Assembly (NCBI RefSeq): GCF_000960475.2
Contig: NZ_JZDQ02000014.1
Span: forward strand, 1-64,000
Length of the DNA: 64,000 nt
From: Nocardioides luteus
Lineage (GTDB): Bacteria; Actinomycetota; Actinomycetes; Propionibacteriales; Nocardioidaceae
Direction: 5' to 3'
Shown: positions 55,998-64,000 of the stretch, piece after piece
Layout of the letters: each line of letters starts with the position of its first letter
How positions within the stretch are numbered: the stretch's first letter is position 1
Made by a program: the position numbers and the translations under genes
The notes under the pieces: generated by a model
The model's input: only the letters and a program-made list of their open reading frames with translations
Told to the model about the DNA's origin: nothing
The model's database searches: none

Positions 55998-56033
55998 GCG
56001 GGTGGGGTCCTTAGGGATGGGGATCCCACCCGC
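55998..56033 (-). terminator. hairpin terminator after the alpha/beta hydrolase
   Basis: gcgggtggg (55998-56006) and cccacccgc (56025-56033) form a nine-base stem 18 bases past the hydrolase stop. The surrounding 213-base gap (55839-56051) holds no gene. Confidence 0.55.
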
Positions 56034-56051
56034 GACGCGGACGCGTCGCAT

Positions 56052-56753
56052 TCAGCACAGCGACGCGAGCCACGCGAGGACGGTGTCGGCGAACTCCTGC
56101 GGCTGGTTGCGGTGCACGAAGTGGCCGACGTCGAAGTGGACCAGGTCCGCCTCCGGGATCCGGAGGGCGGCCTTCTCGAGGTCGGCCCGCGGGATGTGGC
56201 TGTTGCCGCCGCCGGCCACGATCAGGGTCGGCATGGACAGCAGCTCGAGCTGCTCCCACATCCAGGCGTCGTACGTCGTGGCCTCGACGAGCAGGGTGGC
56301 GATGCACTCCCAGTCGTGGGGCATCGGCCGGGCCGGGTGCCCGGGCCGCCTGCGGCTGCGGGGCGCGGGCGGCACGACGTCCTCGATGACCAGCCGGGAG
56401 ACCAGGTCGGGCCGGTGCATCGCGACCAGGAGAGCGACGTTGCCGCCCGTCGAGTGCCCGACGAGCACGGCGCCGGAGATCTCGAGCGCGTCCATCGCGA
56501 CGATGACGTCGTCGGCGATCAGCCGGTGGGAGTAGTCCGAGGCCCAGTCCGAGTCCCCGTGGCCACGCAGGTCGAAGGCGTGGACCCGGTGGTCGACCGC
56601 GAACGGCGGGACCACCCCCTGCCACCCCTTCGCGCTGCCTCCGAGCTCGTGCAACAGCACCATCGGCACCCCGTCCTCGGGGCCGTGGACGTCATAGGCG
56701 TACGCCGCCCCGCGGCCCGGGAGTGGAAGCCTGGTGCGCGTCCGCGCAACCAT
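56052..56753 (-). CDS. alpha/beta hydrolase
   Basis: The 233-residue protein has LLHELGGSAKGW, AFDLRGHGDSD, the nucleophile elbow VGHSTGGN with Ser near 102 and a catalytic His in DVGHFVHRNQP. Substrate unknown. ATG 56753 lies four bases past the prfB stop, so the two are cotranscribed. Confidence 0.87.
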   Translation of the reverse strand: MVARTRTRLPLPGRGAAYAYDVHGPEDGVPMVLLHELGGSAKGWQGVVPPFAVDHRVHAFDLRGHGDSDWASDYSHRLIADDVIVAMDALEISGAVLVGHSTGGNVALLVAMHRPDLVSRLVIEDVVPPAPRSRRRPGHPARPMPHDWECIATLLVEATTYDAWMWEQLELLSMPTLIVAGGGNSHIPRADLEKAALRIPEADLVHFDVGHFVHRNQPQEFADTVLAWLASLC

Positions 56754-56757
56754 CGGC

Positions 56758-57876
56758 TCAGTTCTGCTCGGCCTTCTCGGCCCCACGGCGCCAACGGATG
56801 CCGGCCTCCAGGAAACCGTCGATGTCGCCGTCGAAGACCGCCTGCGGGTTGCCGACCTCGTAGCTCGTACGCAGGTCCTTGACGATCTGGTAGGGGTTGA
56901 GGACGTAGTTGCGCATCTGGTCGCCCCAGGACGCGGCGACGTCGCCCTTGAGCTCCTTGAGCTGCGCCTCCTCCTCGGCCTTCTTCAGCGCGAGCAGCTT
57001 GGCCTTGAGGACGATCATCGCGGCGGCCTTGTTCTGCAGCTGCGACTTCTCGTTCTGGCAGGAGACGACGGTGCCGGTGGGGATGTGGGTCAGCCGGACC
57101 GCCGAGTCGGTGGTGTTGACGGACTGACCGCCGGGGCCCGAGGAGCGGTAGACGTCGACCTTGATGTCGTTCTCGTCGATCTCGATCTCGTCGGTCTGCT
57201 CCAGCACGGGCACGACCTCGACCGCGGCGAAGGAGGTCTGCCGGCGGCCCTGGTTGTCGAAGGGGCTGATCCGCACCAGGCGGTGGGTGCCGGCCTCGAC
57301 GGAGAGGGTGCCGTAGGCGTAGGGGGCGTGGATCGCGAAGGTGGCGGACTTGAGCCCGGCCTCCTCGGCGTAGGAGGTGTCGAAGACCTCGACCGGGTAC
57401 TTGTTGCGCTCGGCCCAGCGGACGTACATCCGCATCAGCATCTCGGCGAAGTCGGCGGCGTCGACGCCACCGGCGCCGGAGCGGATCGTGACCAGGGCCT
57501 CGCGGGAGTCGTACTCCCCCGAGAGCAGGGTGCGGATCTCCAGGCTCTCGACGGCCTTCTTGACCCGGCCCAGCTCGGCCTCGGACTCGGCGAGCGTGTC
57601 GGCGTCGCCCTCCTCCTGGGCCATTTCGACCATCAGCTCGAGGTCCTCGATGCGGGTGTGGAGCTCGGTGAACTTGTTGAGCTCACCCTGCAGGAGGGAG
57701 AGACGTCCGGTGACCCGGGTGGCGTTGTCCTGATCGTCCCAGAGGTCGGGCGCGGCGACCTGCTCGCCGAGGTCGGCGATCTCCTTGCGCATCGCGTCCA
57801 GGTCCAGCACCTGGCCGATGGTCTGCATCGTTGCCTGGAGCTGCTTGATCTCGGTGTCGAATTCGGGGCCTGCCAC
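56758..57876 (-). CDS. prfB: peptide chain release factor 2
   Basis: The 372-residue factor ends translation at UGA and UAA. It shows the anticodon-like SPF ([10 protein letters not shown]) and the catalytic [10 protein letters not shown] near 250. There is no programmed frameshift near the start, as in other actinobacteria: the reading frame is continuous. It precedes the ftsE block, as in mycobacteria. Confidence 0.96.
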   Translation of the reverse strand: MAGPEFDTEIKQLQATMQTIGQVLDLDAMRKEIADLGEQVAAPDLWDDQDNATRVTGRLSLLQGELNKFTELHTRIEDLELMVEMAQEEGDADTLAESEAELGRVKKAVESLEIRTLLSGEYDSREALVTIRSGAGGVDAADFAEMLMRMYVRWAERNKYPVEVFDTSYAEEAGLKSATFAIHAPYAYGTLSVEAGTHRLVRISPFDNQGRRQTSFAAVEVVPVLEQTDEIEIDENDIKVDVYRSSGPGGQSVNTTDSAVRLTHIPTGTVVSCQNEKSQLQNKAAAMIVLKAKLLALKKAEEEAQLKELKGDVAASWGDQMRNYVLNPYQIVKDLRTSYEVGNPQAVFDGDIDGFLEAGIRWRRGAEKAEQN

Positions 57877-58020
57877 GTCTTACAGGTTACTTGACCGATG
57901 GTGCGCCACCCGATTCGCCGACCCCCTCCAGATATGCGCTCGCCCTCCGGCGGGGGTACCGGAGGGCGAGCGCCAGGGGGATATGTGGGGGTCAGCCCGC
58001 CGGAGCGGGCCCCGAGAACC

Positions 58021-58836
58021 TCAGGCCTGGTGAGTCGAGCCGGCGAACCAGCCGTCCCAGGCAGCCTCTTCGCGGACGCTTGCGCCCGGCTTGGGGGCGT
58101 GCAGCATGATCGCCTGACCGTTCTCCCAGCGCAAGAAGATGCCGACGTGGTAGACGGGGCTACCGAAGAACATCAGGTCGCCGCGCTGGATCTGGTCGTT
58201 CGGGATCGTCGGCAGCGCAGCGGCCTGGTCCCGCGAGACCCGCGGAAGCTCGATGCCGGCGGCGGCGAAGGCGTACTGCGTCAGGCCGGAGCAGTCGAAC
58301 GCGCTCGGGCCGGTGGCACCCCAGACGTACGGGTCGCCGATCTGCTGCGAGGCGACGCTGATCGCCCGGTCGATCTTGCCCTGCCGGCTCGCGGCGTAGG
58401 CCCTGGCCTCTGCCTCGGCCTTCTTCTTCGCCTCGGCGGCCTTCTTGGCGGCGATCGCGGCCTTGCGCTTCGCCTCGGCCGCTCTGAGGGCCGCCGCGGC
58501 CTTGCGCTGCTGCACCTCGACAGCCGTCTCCAGTTGCTTGATGTCGGTGAGCATCGCCGCAGGGGTGGCCGAGACCTCCAGGGTCGGAGCCTCCACCACG
58601 GTGGCCGCCTCGACGGTCGACTCGACGGTGGTCGTCTCGTGGGAGACGGGAGCGGCGTTGGCGGCGGGGACCGCCACCAGGGCCCCGGCGGCGATGCCAC
58701 CGGCGAGGGTGATGCGGCCGGCGAGCTTGCCGTGGCCGCTGAGCGATCCTGCGATCGTCCGGACGATGGAGACGTTCGGCGCCCGGAACGGACGCGCCGT
58801 GCCTCGATGGGCAGGACGGGATACGGACTTGGACAT
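58021..58836 (-). CDS. secreted NlpC/P60 peptidoglycan hydrolase
   Basis: The 271-residue protein has a long signal region (about 1-60, with AGRITLAGGIAAGALVAVPAANA), a coiled Ala/Lys/Glu segment (residues ~95-150) and a C-terminal NlpC/P60 domain with Cys in AFDCSGLTQYAF, His in YHVGIFL and the third site near HAPKPG. It cuts D-Glu-DAP-type bonds. ATG 58836 is chosen for GGAAGGAA eight bases ahead. A c-di-AMP riboswitch and a CRP-like box precede it. Confidence 0.9.
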   Translation of the reverse strand: MSKSVSRPAHRGTARPFRAPNVSIVRTIAGSLSGHGKLAGRITLAGGIAAGALVAVPAANAAPVSHETTTVESTVEAATVVEAPTLEVSATPAAMLTDIKQLETAVEVQQRKAAAALRAAEAKRKAAIAAKKAAEAKKKAEAEARAYAASRQGKIDRAISVASQQIGDPYVWGATGPSAFDCSGLTQYAFAAAGIELPRVSRDQAAALPTIPNDQIQRGDLMFFGSPVYHVGIFLRWENGQAIMLHAPKPGASVREEAAWDGWFAGSTHQA

Positions 58837-58852
58837 GCGTGAGTTCCTTCCC

Positions 58853-58972
58853 ACGCCTGCGAGGTGAGCTGTCGGGTTCGGGCTAGAAGGTTGCCCGGCC
58901 ATCGAGCGATGGCTTCACCCCAAGCGACCGTCCGAGTTAGTCGCGTGGAACTTGGGTCCCCCGCTCCTGTCC
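58853..58972 (-). ncRNA. cyclic-di-AMP (ydaO/yuaA) riboswitch
   Basis: On the minus strand the leader shows GCGGGGGACCCA, then GGGGTGAAGCC, and near the end CCCGAACCCGACAGCTCACC and TCGCAGGCG, the conserved ydaO blocks in order. It ends 17 bases before ATG 58836. In actinobacteria this class commonly controls wall-hydrolase genes, where ligand binding lowers expression. Ends are approximate. Confidence 0.82.
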
Positions 58973-59283
58973 CATACGTACTGCTGAGTGTGAGGGGTAA
59001 GGGGGTTCAGTAGTAGGGGCCGGCGTCCGGAGGGACAGGATTCGGCGTGTACCGGGGCCGGTCGTGCGTTGTGCACAGCTCAACCAAGGTGACATGCGAG
59101 CTGGGACGGATCCAATCCCGAATGCCCGCATCTCGAGCACATTCCGCGTGGTTACGCGTGTTTTTGCCGTCGTTTGTGAGTCATCTCACGCAATGAACGG
59201 CCGGATTTCGCCGTGTCGGACTTGCGGTTAGGCCCCCGCTTCGAGTCGGCGGTGCCTACTCCCCGGCTTCCAGCCGGCTGTGC
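58973..59283 (-). other. 311-base upstream region of the riboswitch gene
   Basis: No gene is seen. It holds the promoter region for the NlpC/P60 transcript, the CRP-like box (59175-59190), and at 59252-59305 a duplicated end of the neighbouring regulator gene. Confidence 0.5.
59175..59190. promoter_or_regulatory. CRP/GlxR-like operator
   Basis: TGTGAgtcatcTCACg matches TGTGA-N6-TCACA at nine of ten defined positions. It lies about 200 bases before the riboswitch start. Known parallels: rpf-type hydrolase genes of streptomycetes and mycobacteria are under CRP control. Confidence 0.55.
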
Positions 59284-59305
59284 CTACTCTCCGGCTTCCA
59301 GCCGG
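59252..59305. repeat. 28-base tandem duplication at a gene end
   Basis: Two units, 59252-59277 and 59280-59305, differ by one base. The second is the final codons of the response regulator and its stop; the first is the duplicate beyond the stop. Each contains ccggcttccagccgg, itself partly palindromic. Confidence 0.65.
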
Positions 59306-59964
59306 AACCCGACGCCACGGACCGCGACGACCTTCTCCTGCACACCGGCGGCCTCGAGCTTCTGGCGCAGGCGGCCGACGGTGACGTCGAGGGTCTTGGT
59401 CGATCCGTACCAGTTCTCGTCCCAGACCTCGGCCATCAGTCGGTCACGGGAGACGACCTTGTCGCGGGAGGCGGCCAGGACGGCGAGGAGCGCGAACTCC
59501 TTGCCGGTCAGCGTGACCTCGCGCTCGCCGGCGTAGACCCGGTGGGCCGCGACGTCGATGCGCAGCGCGTCGTCGTCGGCGCCGGCCTCGACCGGACCCG
59601 AGCGGCGCAGCAGGGCGCGGACCCGGGCCTGGAGGACGGCCAGTGCGAACGGCTTGGCCAGGTAGTCGTCGGCACCCGCGTCGAGCCCGACCACCAGGTC
59701 GATCTCGGCGTCACGGGCGGTGAGGATCATGATCCCGCCCTCGTAGCCGTTGTCACGCGCGGCCTTGCAGACCTCGAGCCCGTCCATGTCGGGAAGGCCC
59801 AGGTCGAGCAGCACGAGCTCGGCCTCGTACGGGGGCGCGAGCAGCTCCAGCGCCTTCTTGCCGGAGTCGACCCAGGTGACGTCGTAACCCTCTCGCTGGA
59901 GCGTGCGCACCAGCGGGGCGGCGATGTCCTCTTGGTCTTCTACGACGAGCACGGAGTTAGACAT
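59284..59964 (-). CDS. OmpR/PhoB-type response regulator
   Basis: The 226-residue protein has a receiver with VVEDQED, acceptor Asp54 in VLLDLGLPD and Lys in YLAKPFA, then a winged-helix domain (LTGKEFALLAVLA, RLRQKLE, VRGVGFRLE). No kinase gene is adjacent, so it is an orphan. TATTGT seven bases ahead of its ATG suggests its own leaderless promoter, though it also follows the LigD-polymerase gene by 14 bases. Confidence 0.92.
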   Translation of the reverse strand: MSNSVLVVEDQEDIAAPLVRTLQREGYDVTWVDSGKKALELLAPPYEAELVLLDLGLPDMDGLEVCKAARDNGYEGGIMILTARDAEIDLVVGLDAGADDYLAKPFALAVLQARVRALLRRSGPVEAGADDDALRIDVAAHRVYAGEREVTLTGKEFALLAVLAASRDKVVSRDRLMAEVWDENWYGSTKTLDVTVGRLRQKLEAAGVQEKVVAVRGVGFRLEAGE

Positions 59965-59971
59965 GGAGAGA

Positions 59972-59977
59972 ACAATA
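59972..59977 (-). promoter_or_regulatory. leaderless-type -10 box
   Basis: TATTGT on the minus strand lies seven bases before the ATG that ends at 59964. Confidence 0.45.
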
Positions 59978-59978
59978 G

Positions 59979-60896
59979 TTAGAGGCCTGTAGCCCTTGTG
60001 AAGAGATCCCCCGATTCTGACACCCGCGTGACCACATCGTTAGGTCCGAGCTGATCGATCCCGAGCGGATCCTCGGCTCCCTCCTCGACCTCCTCCCAGG
60101 TGACCGGGGCCGCGACCTTCGGGATGTCCTTGCCCCGCAGCGAGTAGGGGCAGATGGTCGTCTTCGACCCCGAGTTCTGCGACCAGTCCAGGAAAACCTT
60201 GCCTGACCTGCGGCTTTTGGTCATCGTCGCGGTCACCTTGCTCGGGTTGGCCTTCTGGAGGCTCTCGGCGATCTCCTTGGCCAGGGCCGTGGCGACGTCG
60301 GGCTCGACGGGCTCGGGAAGCGGGGCGTACATGTGCAGGCCCTTGCTGCCGCTGAGCACCGGCGCTGCGGCCAGGCCGTGCTCGCCCAGCGCGTCGCGCA
60401 CCAGCAGTGCCACCTGGCAGCACTCCTGGAGCCCGGCCGGCTCGCCGGGGTCGAGGTCGATCACGATCCGGTTCGCGCCGGCCGGGGTGCCGTCGGCACC
60501 GACGGTCCACTGGTGGACGTGCAGCTCCAGCGCGGAGAGGTTGGCGGCCCAGGTGAGCGCCGCGAGGCCGTCGAGGATGGGAAAGGTGAGGGTGCCTTCC
60601 CGGTGCTCGGCCGTGCGCGACCCGGTGGTCGGGACGGTGACCGTGCGGACCCAGCTCGGGGTGCCGGCCGGGGCGTTCTTCTCGAAGAACGACATGTCGC
60701 CGACGCCATGGGGCCAGCGGATCCTCGTCACCGCGCGGTCCTGGAGCTGCGGGAGCAGCACCGGTGCGACCTGGGCGTAGTAGTTGAGCACCTCCCCCTT
60801 CGTCATGCCGGTGCGCGGATAGAGGACCTTGCTGAGGCTGGTCAGGGTCAGGACCCGGCCGTCCACCTCGACGCGTACCTCTTCTCGTTCGACCAT
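59979..60896 (-). CDS. ligD: LigD polymerase-domain protein
   Basis: The 305-residue primase-polymerase fills gaps at broken ends during end joining. It shows LSKVLYPRTGMTKGEVLNYY, the metal motif IVIDLDPG near 150, SGSKGLHMYAPL and KVFLDWSQN. Length equals the polymerase domain of LigD alone. Its ATG shares one base with the ligase stop (TGATG); GTG 60899 is possible. Ligase and polymerase are thus separate coupled genes. Confidence 0.92.
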   Translation of the reverse strand: MVEREEVRVEVDGRVLTLTSLSKVLYPRTGMTKGEVLNYYAQVAPVLLPQLQDRAVTRIRWPHGVGDMSFFEKNAPAGTPSWVRTVTVPTTGSRTAEHREGTLTFPILDGLAALTWAANLSALELHVHQWTVGADGTPAGANRIVIDLDPGEPAGLQECCQVALLVRDALGEHGLAAAPVLSGSKGLHMYAPLPEPVEPDVATALAKEIAESLQKANPSKVTATMTKSRRSGKVFLDWSQNSGSKTTICPYSLRGKDIPKVAAPVTWEEVEEGAEDPLGIDQLGPNDVVTRVSESGDLFTRATGL

Positions 60897-61885
60897 CACA
60901 GATCCTTCGGCTCGATGTCCTCGCGGATGCCGATGAAGCTCGGCTGCCGCAGCCGGCCCTTGTAGCTCGCTGCCGCGACCGCGGTGCCGTGGGTCTCCAC
61001 CTCGACGACGAGGAGGGGGTCGACCCAGTGCGTGCCGCGCGCGTCCAGCGACGGCACTCCCCCGTCGGGGTCGACGTCGGGCCCGGCGAAGGGGTTCCGG
61101 CCGGTCTCGCGGAGCAGCTCCCCGAGCCGCTGGGCCCGCTTGCCGGTGATGCCGCTGCCGACCCGGCCGCGATAGATCAGCCCGTCGGGCGTCGGCTGCC
61201 CGACGAGCAGCGCGCCGAGACGCTCGGTGCCGCCCTCGGTGCCGACCTCCGGTCGCCAGCCGCCGACCACGAGCGAGGCCCGGTAGCGATGGGCCAGCTT
61301 CACCCAGTCCTTGCTCCGCTCCCCCGGCCGGTAGCGGCTGTTGCGGCGCTTCGACACGATCCCCTCCAGCCCCTGAGCGCGGGTCACCTCGTGGAGCATC
61401 CGGCCGTCGTCGTACGTCGGGGGCACCTGCCAGCTCGCGAGCTCGCCGCTCTCGAAGAGGTCCTCGAGGATCCGGCGTCGTGAGGCCCACGGCTCCTCGA
61501 TGAGCAGGTCGCCGTCGAGCCGGAGGAGATCAAAGACCATGTACGTCGCCGGGATCCGCTCCGCGAACCGCGCCGCCCGGCGGACGTCGCGGTTGTGCAT
61601 CCGGTCCATGAGCACCCGGAAGTCGGGCAGGCCGGCGTCGTTGAGCGCGATCACCTCGCCGTCCACGACGATGTCCCGCTCGGGGCCCGTCGCGATCTCG
61701 GGCCAGGCGGGGGTGGCGTCGTTGTCGTTGCGCGTGGTCAGCCGGGTCTGCGTACGTCCCTGCTCGGACTCCCCGATGAGCCGGATGCCGTCCCACTTGA
61801 CCTCATGGACCCACTCGTCCCCCGGTGGCACGTGGGTGCCGGGGGTGGCCAGCATGGGCCGCAGCATCGAGGGCATGGACCCCAT
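60896..61885 (-). CDS. ligD: ATP-dependent DNA ligase (LigD-type)
   Basis: The 329-residue ligase carries the adenylation lysine in EVKWDGIR (Lys30), DGEVIAL, and the C-terminal OB-fold part GLIYRGRVGSG. It seals nicks in end joining with the polymerase gene behind it and Ku nearby. The fused phosphoesterase domain of full LigD is absent. Could be called LigC-like; the coupling to the polymerase favours a split LigD. Confidence 0.91.
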   Translation of the reverse strand: MGSMPSMLRPMLATPGTHVPPGDEWVHEVKWDGIRLIGESEQGRTQTRLTTRNDNDATPAWPEIATGPERDIVVDGEVIALNDAGLPDFRVLMDRMHNRDVRRAARFAERIPATYMVFDLLRLDGDLLIEEPWASRRRILEDLFESGELASWQVPPTYDDGRMLHEVTRAQGLEGIVSKRRNSRYRPGERSKDWVKLAHRYRASLVVGGWRPEVGTEGGTERLGALLVGQPTPDGLIYRGRVGSGITGKRAQRLGELLRETGRNPFAGPDVDPDGGVPSLDARGTHWVDPLLVVEVETHGTAVAAASYKGRLRQPSFIGIREDIEPKDL

Positions 61886-61930
61886 CCTGCCCCTACCGAG
61901 ACCGTGAGCCGGGCAGATCCAGCCCGATCA

Positions 61931-62530
61931 TCACGGCCAGTCGACGTCCACACGGCATGCTCGTGGGGCGTGCGGAAGCGTCAGCACCGCACCGTAGTCC
62001 CACCCGTAGGTGGTCAGCTCCAGACGGACCAGGTCGTCACCGGACCCCCTGAGCAGAACGGCCTCCATCCGGCTCGGCTCGACCTCATCGGAGCCTTCGA
62101 CGAGACCCTCTGACCTGACCCGCCAGCCGATCGTCTCGAGGCGATCGACCAGGTGCCCGAACTCCGAGCGCGCCACCTTGCCGGGCCCGTTCTCGGCGGC
62201 AGCAGGGTCATACGGCCCGTCCCAGTAGATGCCTGCCTCCGGTTGATGAACCGTCTGTACCGAGTCGTCATAGAGGCAACCGAGGACTCCGGAATCCTCG
62301 GTGAGCGTGGTGCCCACCGGCGCCTGAACCGCCATCACCTGGTCAGACCACGGCTCCAGGTCCTTCATCACCTGCTTCTCCACGGCCTGATCGACCAGAT
62401 ACTCCCTCGGCGCGATCAGCCACGAGATCGCAGCCACTGCTCCCACCATCAACGCGCAGTAGGCGACCCCGACGACAACGACGACGATTACGACGCTCCG
62501 GACAGTCACGAGGACAACTTCATCGGCCAC
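61931..62530 (-). CDS. membrane-anchored hypothetical protein
   Basis: The 199-residue protein starts with a long hydrophobic helix (SVVIVVVVVGVAYCALMVGAVAAISWLI) and has an outer domain with GVLGCLYDD, PHAPRACRVDVDW as notable ends. Family not recognised. It is divergent from the ku gene, with a 199-base gap between them that holds the ku promoter. Confidence 0.55.
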   Translation of the reverse strand: MADEVVLVTVRSVVIVVVVVGVAYCALMVGAVAAISWLIAPREYLVDQAVEKQVMKDLEPWSDQVMAVQAPVGTTLTEDSGVLGCLYDDSVQTVHQPEAGIYWDGPYDPAAAENGPGKVARSEFGHLVDRLETIGWRVRSEGLVEGSDEVEPSRMEAVLLRGSGDDLVRLELTTYGWDYGAVLTLPHAPRACRVDVDWP

Positions 62531-62729
62531 TCCCCCGCATGTGCGCGGAAGTGGCAGAGCATTTCGTCGATGACGACGTCAGATCCGCACATGTGCACCG
62601 TTCTCGCGACCTTCAACCGGATCGTGCCCGTCGCGGGGCAGCGGCCTCGTCCCGGGGGAATGATCTTCCCCAAATTCGGATACCGGCAGATACTGGCTTA
62701 TCAGATGCCATTTGATGAGGGGATTCACG

Positions 62730-63575
62730 ATGCGTGCGATCTGGAAGGGCGCGGTCTCGTTCGGGCTGGTCAGCGTGCCCGTGAAGCTCTACTCGGCCAC
62801 GGAGTCCCACGACGTCTCGTTCCGTCAGGTGCACAAGGCCGACGGCGGCCGGATCCGCTATCAGCGGATCTGCTCGATCGACGGCGAGGAGGTGCCCTAC
62901 TCCGAGATCGCGAAGGGCTACGAGACCGAGGACGGCGAGATGGTCGTGCTCACCGACGACGACTTCGCCAACCTGCCGACGACCTCCTCGCGCGAGATCG
63001 CGGTGGAGAAGTTCGTGCCGAGCGACCAGATCGACCCGATGCTCTTCGAGAAGAGCTACTACCTCGAGCCGGAGAACACCGGGATCAAGCCCTACGCCCT
63101 GCTGCGCCAGGCGCTGCTCGAGGCCGATCGGGTCGCCCTGGTCACCGTCGCGCTGCGCCAGCGCACCACGGTCGCGGCGCTGCGCGTGCGGCCGACCGAG
63201 AACGGTGACGTGATCGTCCTGCAGACGATGATGTGGCCCGACGAGATCCGCGTGCCCGACTTCAAGGTCGAGGCCGGCGAGATCAAGGACTCCGAGATCA
63301 AGATGGCCAACATGCTCGTCGAGACGCTCGCGGGCGACTTCCATCCGGAGGAGTTCTCCGACGACTACGCCGACGCCGTCGAGGAGATGGTGAAGGCCAA
63401 GATCGAGGGTGGCGAGGTCGAGCGGACGCCCACCTCCACGAAGACCTCCGGCGAGGTCGTCGACCTGCTCGCCGCCCTGCAGCGCTCCGTCGCCGCGGCG
63501 AAGAAGTCGCGCGGCGAGGAGGTCCCCGAGGAGGCCGAGGAGAAGAAGCCGAAGAAGAAGTCCAAGGCGTCCTAG
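62730..63575 (+). CDS. ku: Ku DNA end-binding protein
   Basis: The 281-residue protein has the Ku core (MRAIWKGAVSFGLVSVPVKLYSATE, HKADGGRIRYQRIC, GEEVPYSEIAKGYE, then LLRQALLEADRVALV) and a Lys-rich C-terminal tail that helps binding of DNA ends. It loads LigD on breaks. ATG 62730 has GAGGGGA seven bases ahead; ATG 62712 is upstream in frame but unlikely. Confidence 0.95.
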   Translation: MRAIWKGAVSFGLVSVPVKLYSATESHDVSFRQVHKADGGRIRYQRICSIDGEEVPYSEIAKGYETEDGEMVVLTDDDFANLPTTSSREIAVEKFVPSDQIDPMLFEKSYYLEPENTGIKPYALLRQALLEADRVALVTVALRQRTTVAALRVRPTENGDVIVLQTMMWPDEIRVPDFKVEAGEIKDSEIKMANMLVETLAGDFHPEEFSDDYADAVEEMVKAKIEGGEVERTPTSTKTSGEVVDLLAALQRSVAAAKKSRGEEVPEEAEEKKPKKKSKAS

Positions 63576-63713
63576 GCGACCGGAGCGAGGACGACGGCCG
63601 CTGCGACACGTACGGAAATATTCTGGTGCGGCCGTGTCGAAAGCGGCAGGCTCTTCTCGACGCGTAGGCGACGACGCGCAACGGACGCGCCGCCGACCCG
63701 CTAGGAGAAGCAG

Positions 63714-64000
63714 ATGCGCTACATGATGTTCGTGAAGATGGCCCCCGACGCCGGACCGCCCCCGGCGGCCCTGATCGAGGCGGTGGAGGCCGAGATCAAG
63801 CAGCAGTACGCCGACGGCATCCTGCTCGACGCCGACGGGCTCGGTCCCGCCGTGGAGATCCGGCTGACCGCCGGCGAGGTGACCCACATCGATGGGCCCT
63901 TCGCCGAGGCGAAGGAGGTCGCGGGCGGGTTCTCGCTCTTCGAGGTCCGCTCGCAGGACGAGGCGATCGAGCTCGGGCGCCGGATGATCCAGCTCCACGA
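63714..64000 (+). CDS. YCII/DGPF-family protein, partial
   Basis: The frame from ATG 63714 (AGGAGA nine bases ahead) reads MRYMMFVKMAPDAGPP, then HIDGPFAEAKEVAGGFSLFEV, the DGPF motif of YCII-related proteins often beside extracytoplasmic sigma factors. It runs off the window end; 95 residues are visible. Confidence 0.85.
   Translation, partial: MRYMMFVKMAPDAGPPPAALIEAVEAEIKQQYADGILLDADGLGPAVEIRLTAGEVTHIDGPFAEAKEVAGGFSLFEVRSQDEAIELGRRMIQLH

Noticed and set aside
56758..57876. Programmed frameshift in prfB
   Set aside because: The reading frame is continuous from ATG 57876, as usual in actinobacteria.

Overview
The window is high-GC actinobacterial DNA with dense genes, many GTG starts and one TTG start. 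A run of genes matches the conserved mycobacterial block pncB-clpS-DUF2017-mec-cysO-cysM-murI-Rv1339-rph-rdgB. The ssrA tag (ANAKRSSFALAA), the CysO/CysM/Mec cysteine route, the Ku/LigD pair and the style of the intergenic repeats point to the order Propionibacteriales, most likely a Nocardioides-type genome. That genus call is inference from gene content, not from a marker gene. About 70 protein genes, one tmRNA and one cyclic-di-AMP riboswitch are supported. No tRNA, rRNA, CRISPR array, transposase or integrase was recognised.

Layout. 1-6280: an unusual inositol-monophosphatase-like protein carrying an inserted repeat, a LURP-one protein, a methyltransferase/esterase pair, a cardiolipin synthase, and a thioredoxin-like lipoprotein with a CcdA-like partner. 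6285-27871: an ancestral minus-strand housekeeping series (rdgB, rph, Rv1339-like hydrolase, murI, cysM, cysO, mec, DUF2017, clpS, with pncB divergent) broken up by inserted modules: two ABC-transporter plus two-component modules, two tandem phosphodiesterases (one with an internal stop), a flavoprotein hydroxylase and an exporter with its MarR regulator. 27893-33687: nicotinamidase, an MFS transporter, and a TetR-controlled patatin / Baeyer-Villiger monooxygenase / dehydrogenase operon.

33700-48547: regulators, CutC and an M81 peptidase, a helicase with DUF3039 and YqgE neighbours, a TetR with a strong palindromic operator, a DUF3048 lipoprotein, FabG, two tandem secreted glycerophosphodiesterases, and a HIT / SseB-like / phenylalanine hydroxylase group. 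48548-49836: a short accessory patch holding a transglutaminase-like gene and many hairpins, abutting the 3' end of ssrA, a classic integration target. 49837-57876: trans-translation (ssrA, smpB) and cell division (ftsE, ftsX and two coiled-coil M23 peptidases), then prfB. 57877-64000: an NlpC/P60 wall hydrolase behind a cyclic-di-AMP riboswitch and a CRP-like box, an OmpR-type regulator, and the end-joining set (LigD polymerase, LigD ligase, Ku), ending in a partial YCII-family gene.

How the genes work together: cysM/cysO/mec make cysteine by the sulfur-carrier-protein route; pncA and pncB recycle nicotinamide to NAD; ftsEX probably gates the two M23 hydrolases beside it; ssrA and smpB rescue stalled ribosomes; ku and the ligD parts repair double-strand breaks. 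Several plus-strand genes appear to be read from leaderless promoters (a TANNNT box 6-8 bases before the start codon). The most worthwhile leads are the in-frame repeat insertion in the first gene, the C-terminal cysteine on CysO, the ssrA-adjacent patch, and the riboswitch plus CRP box upstream of the NlpC/P60 gene.
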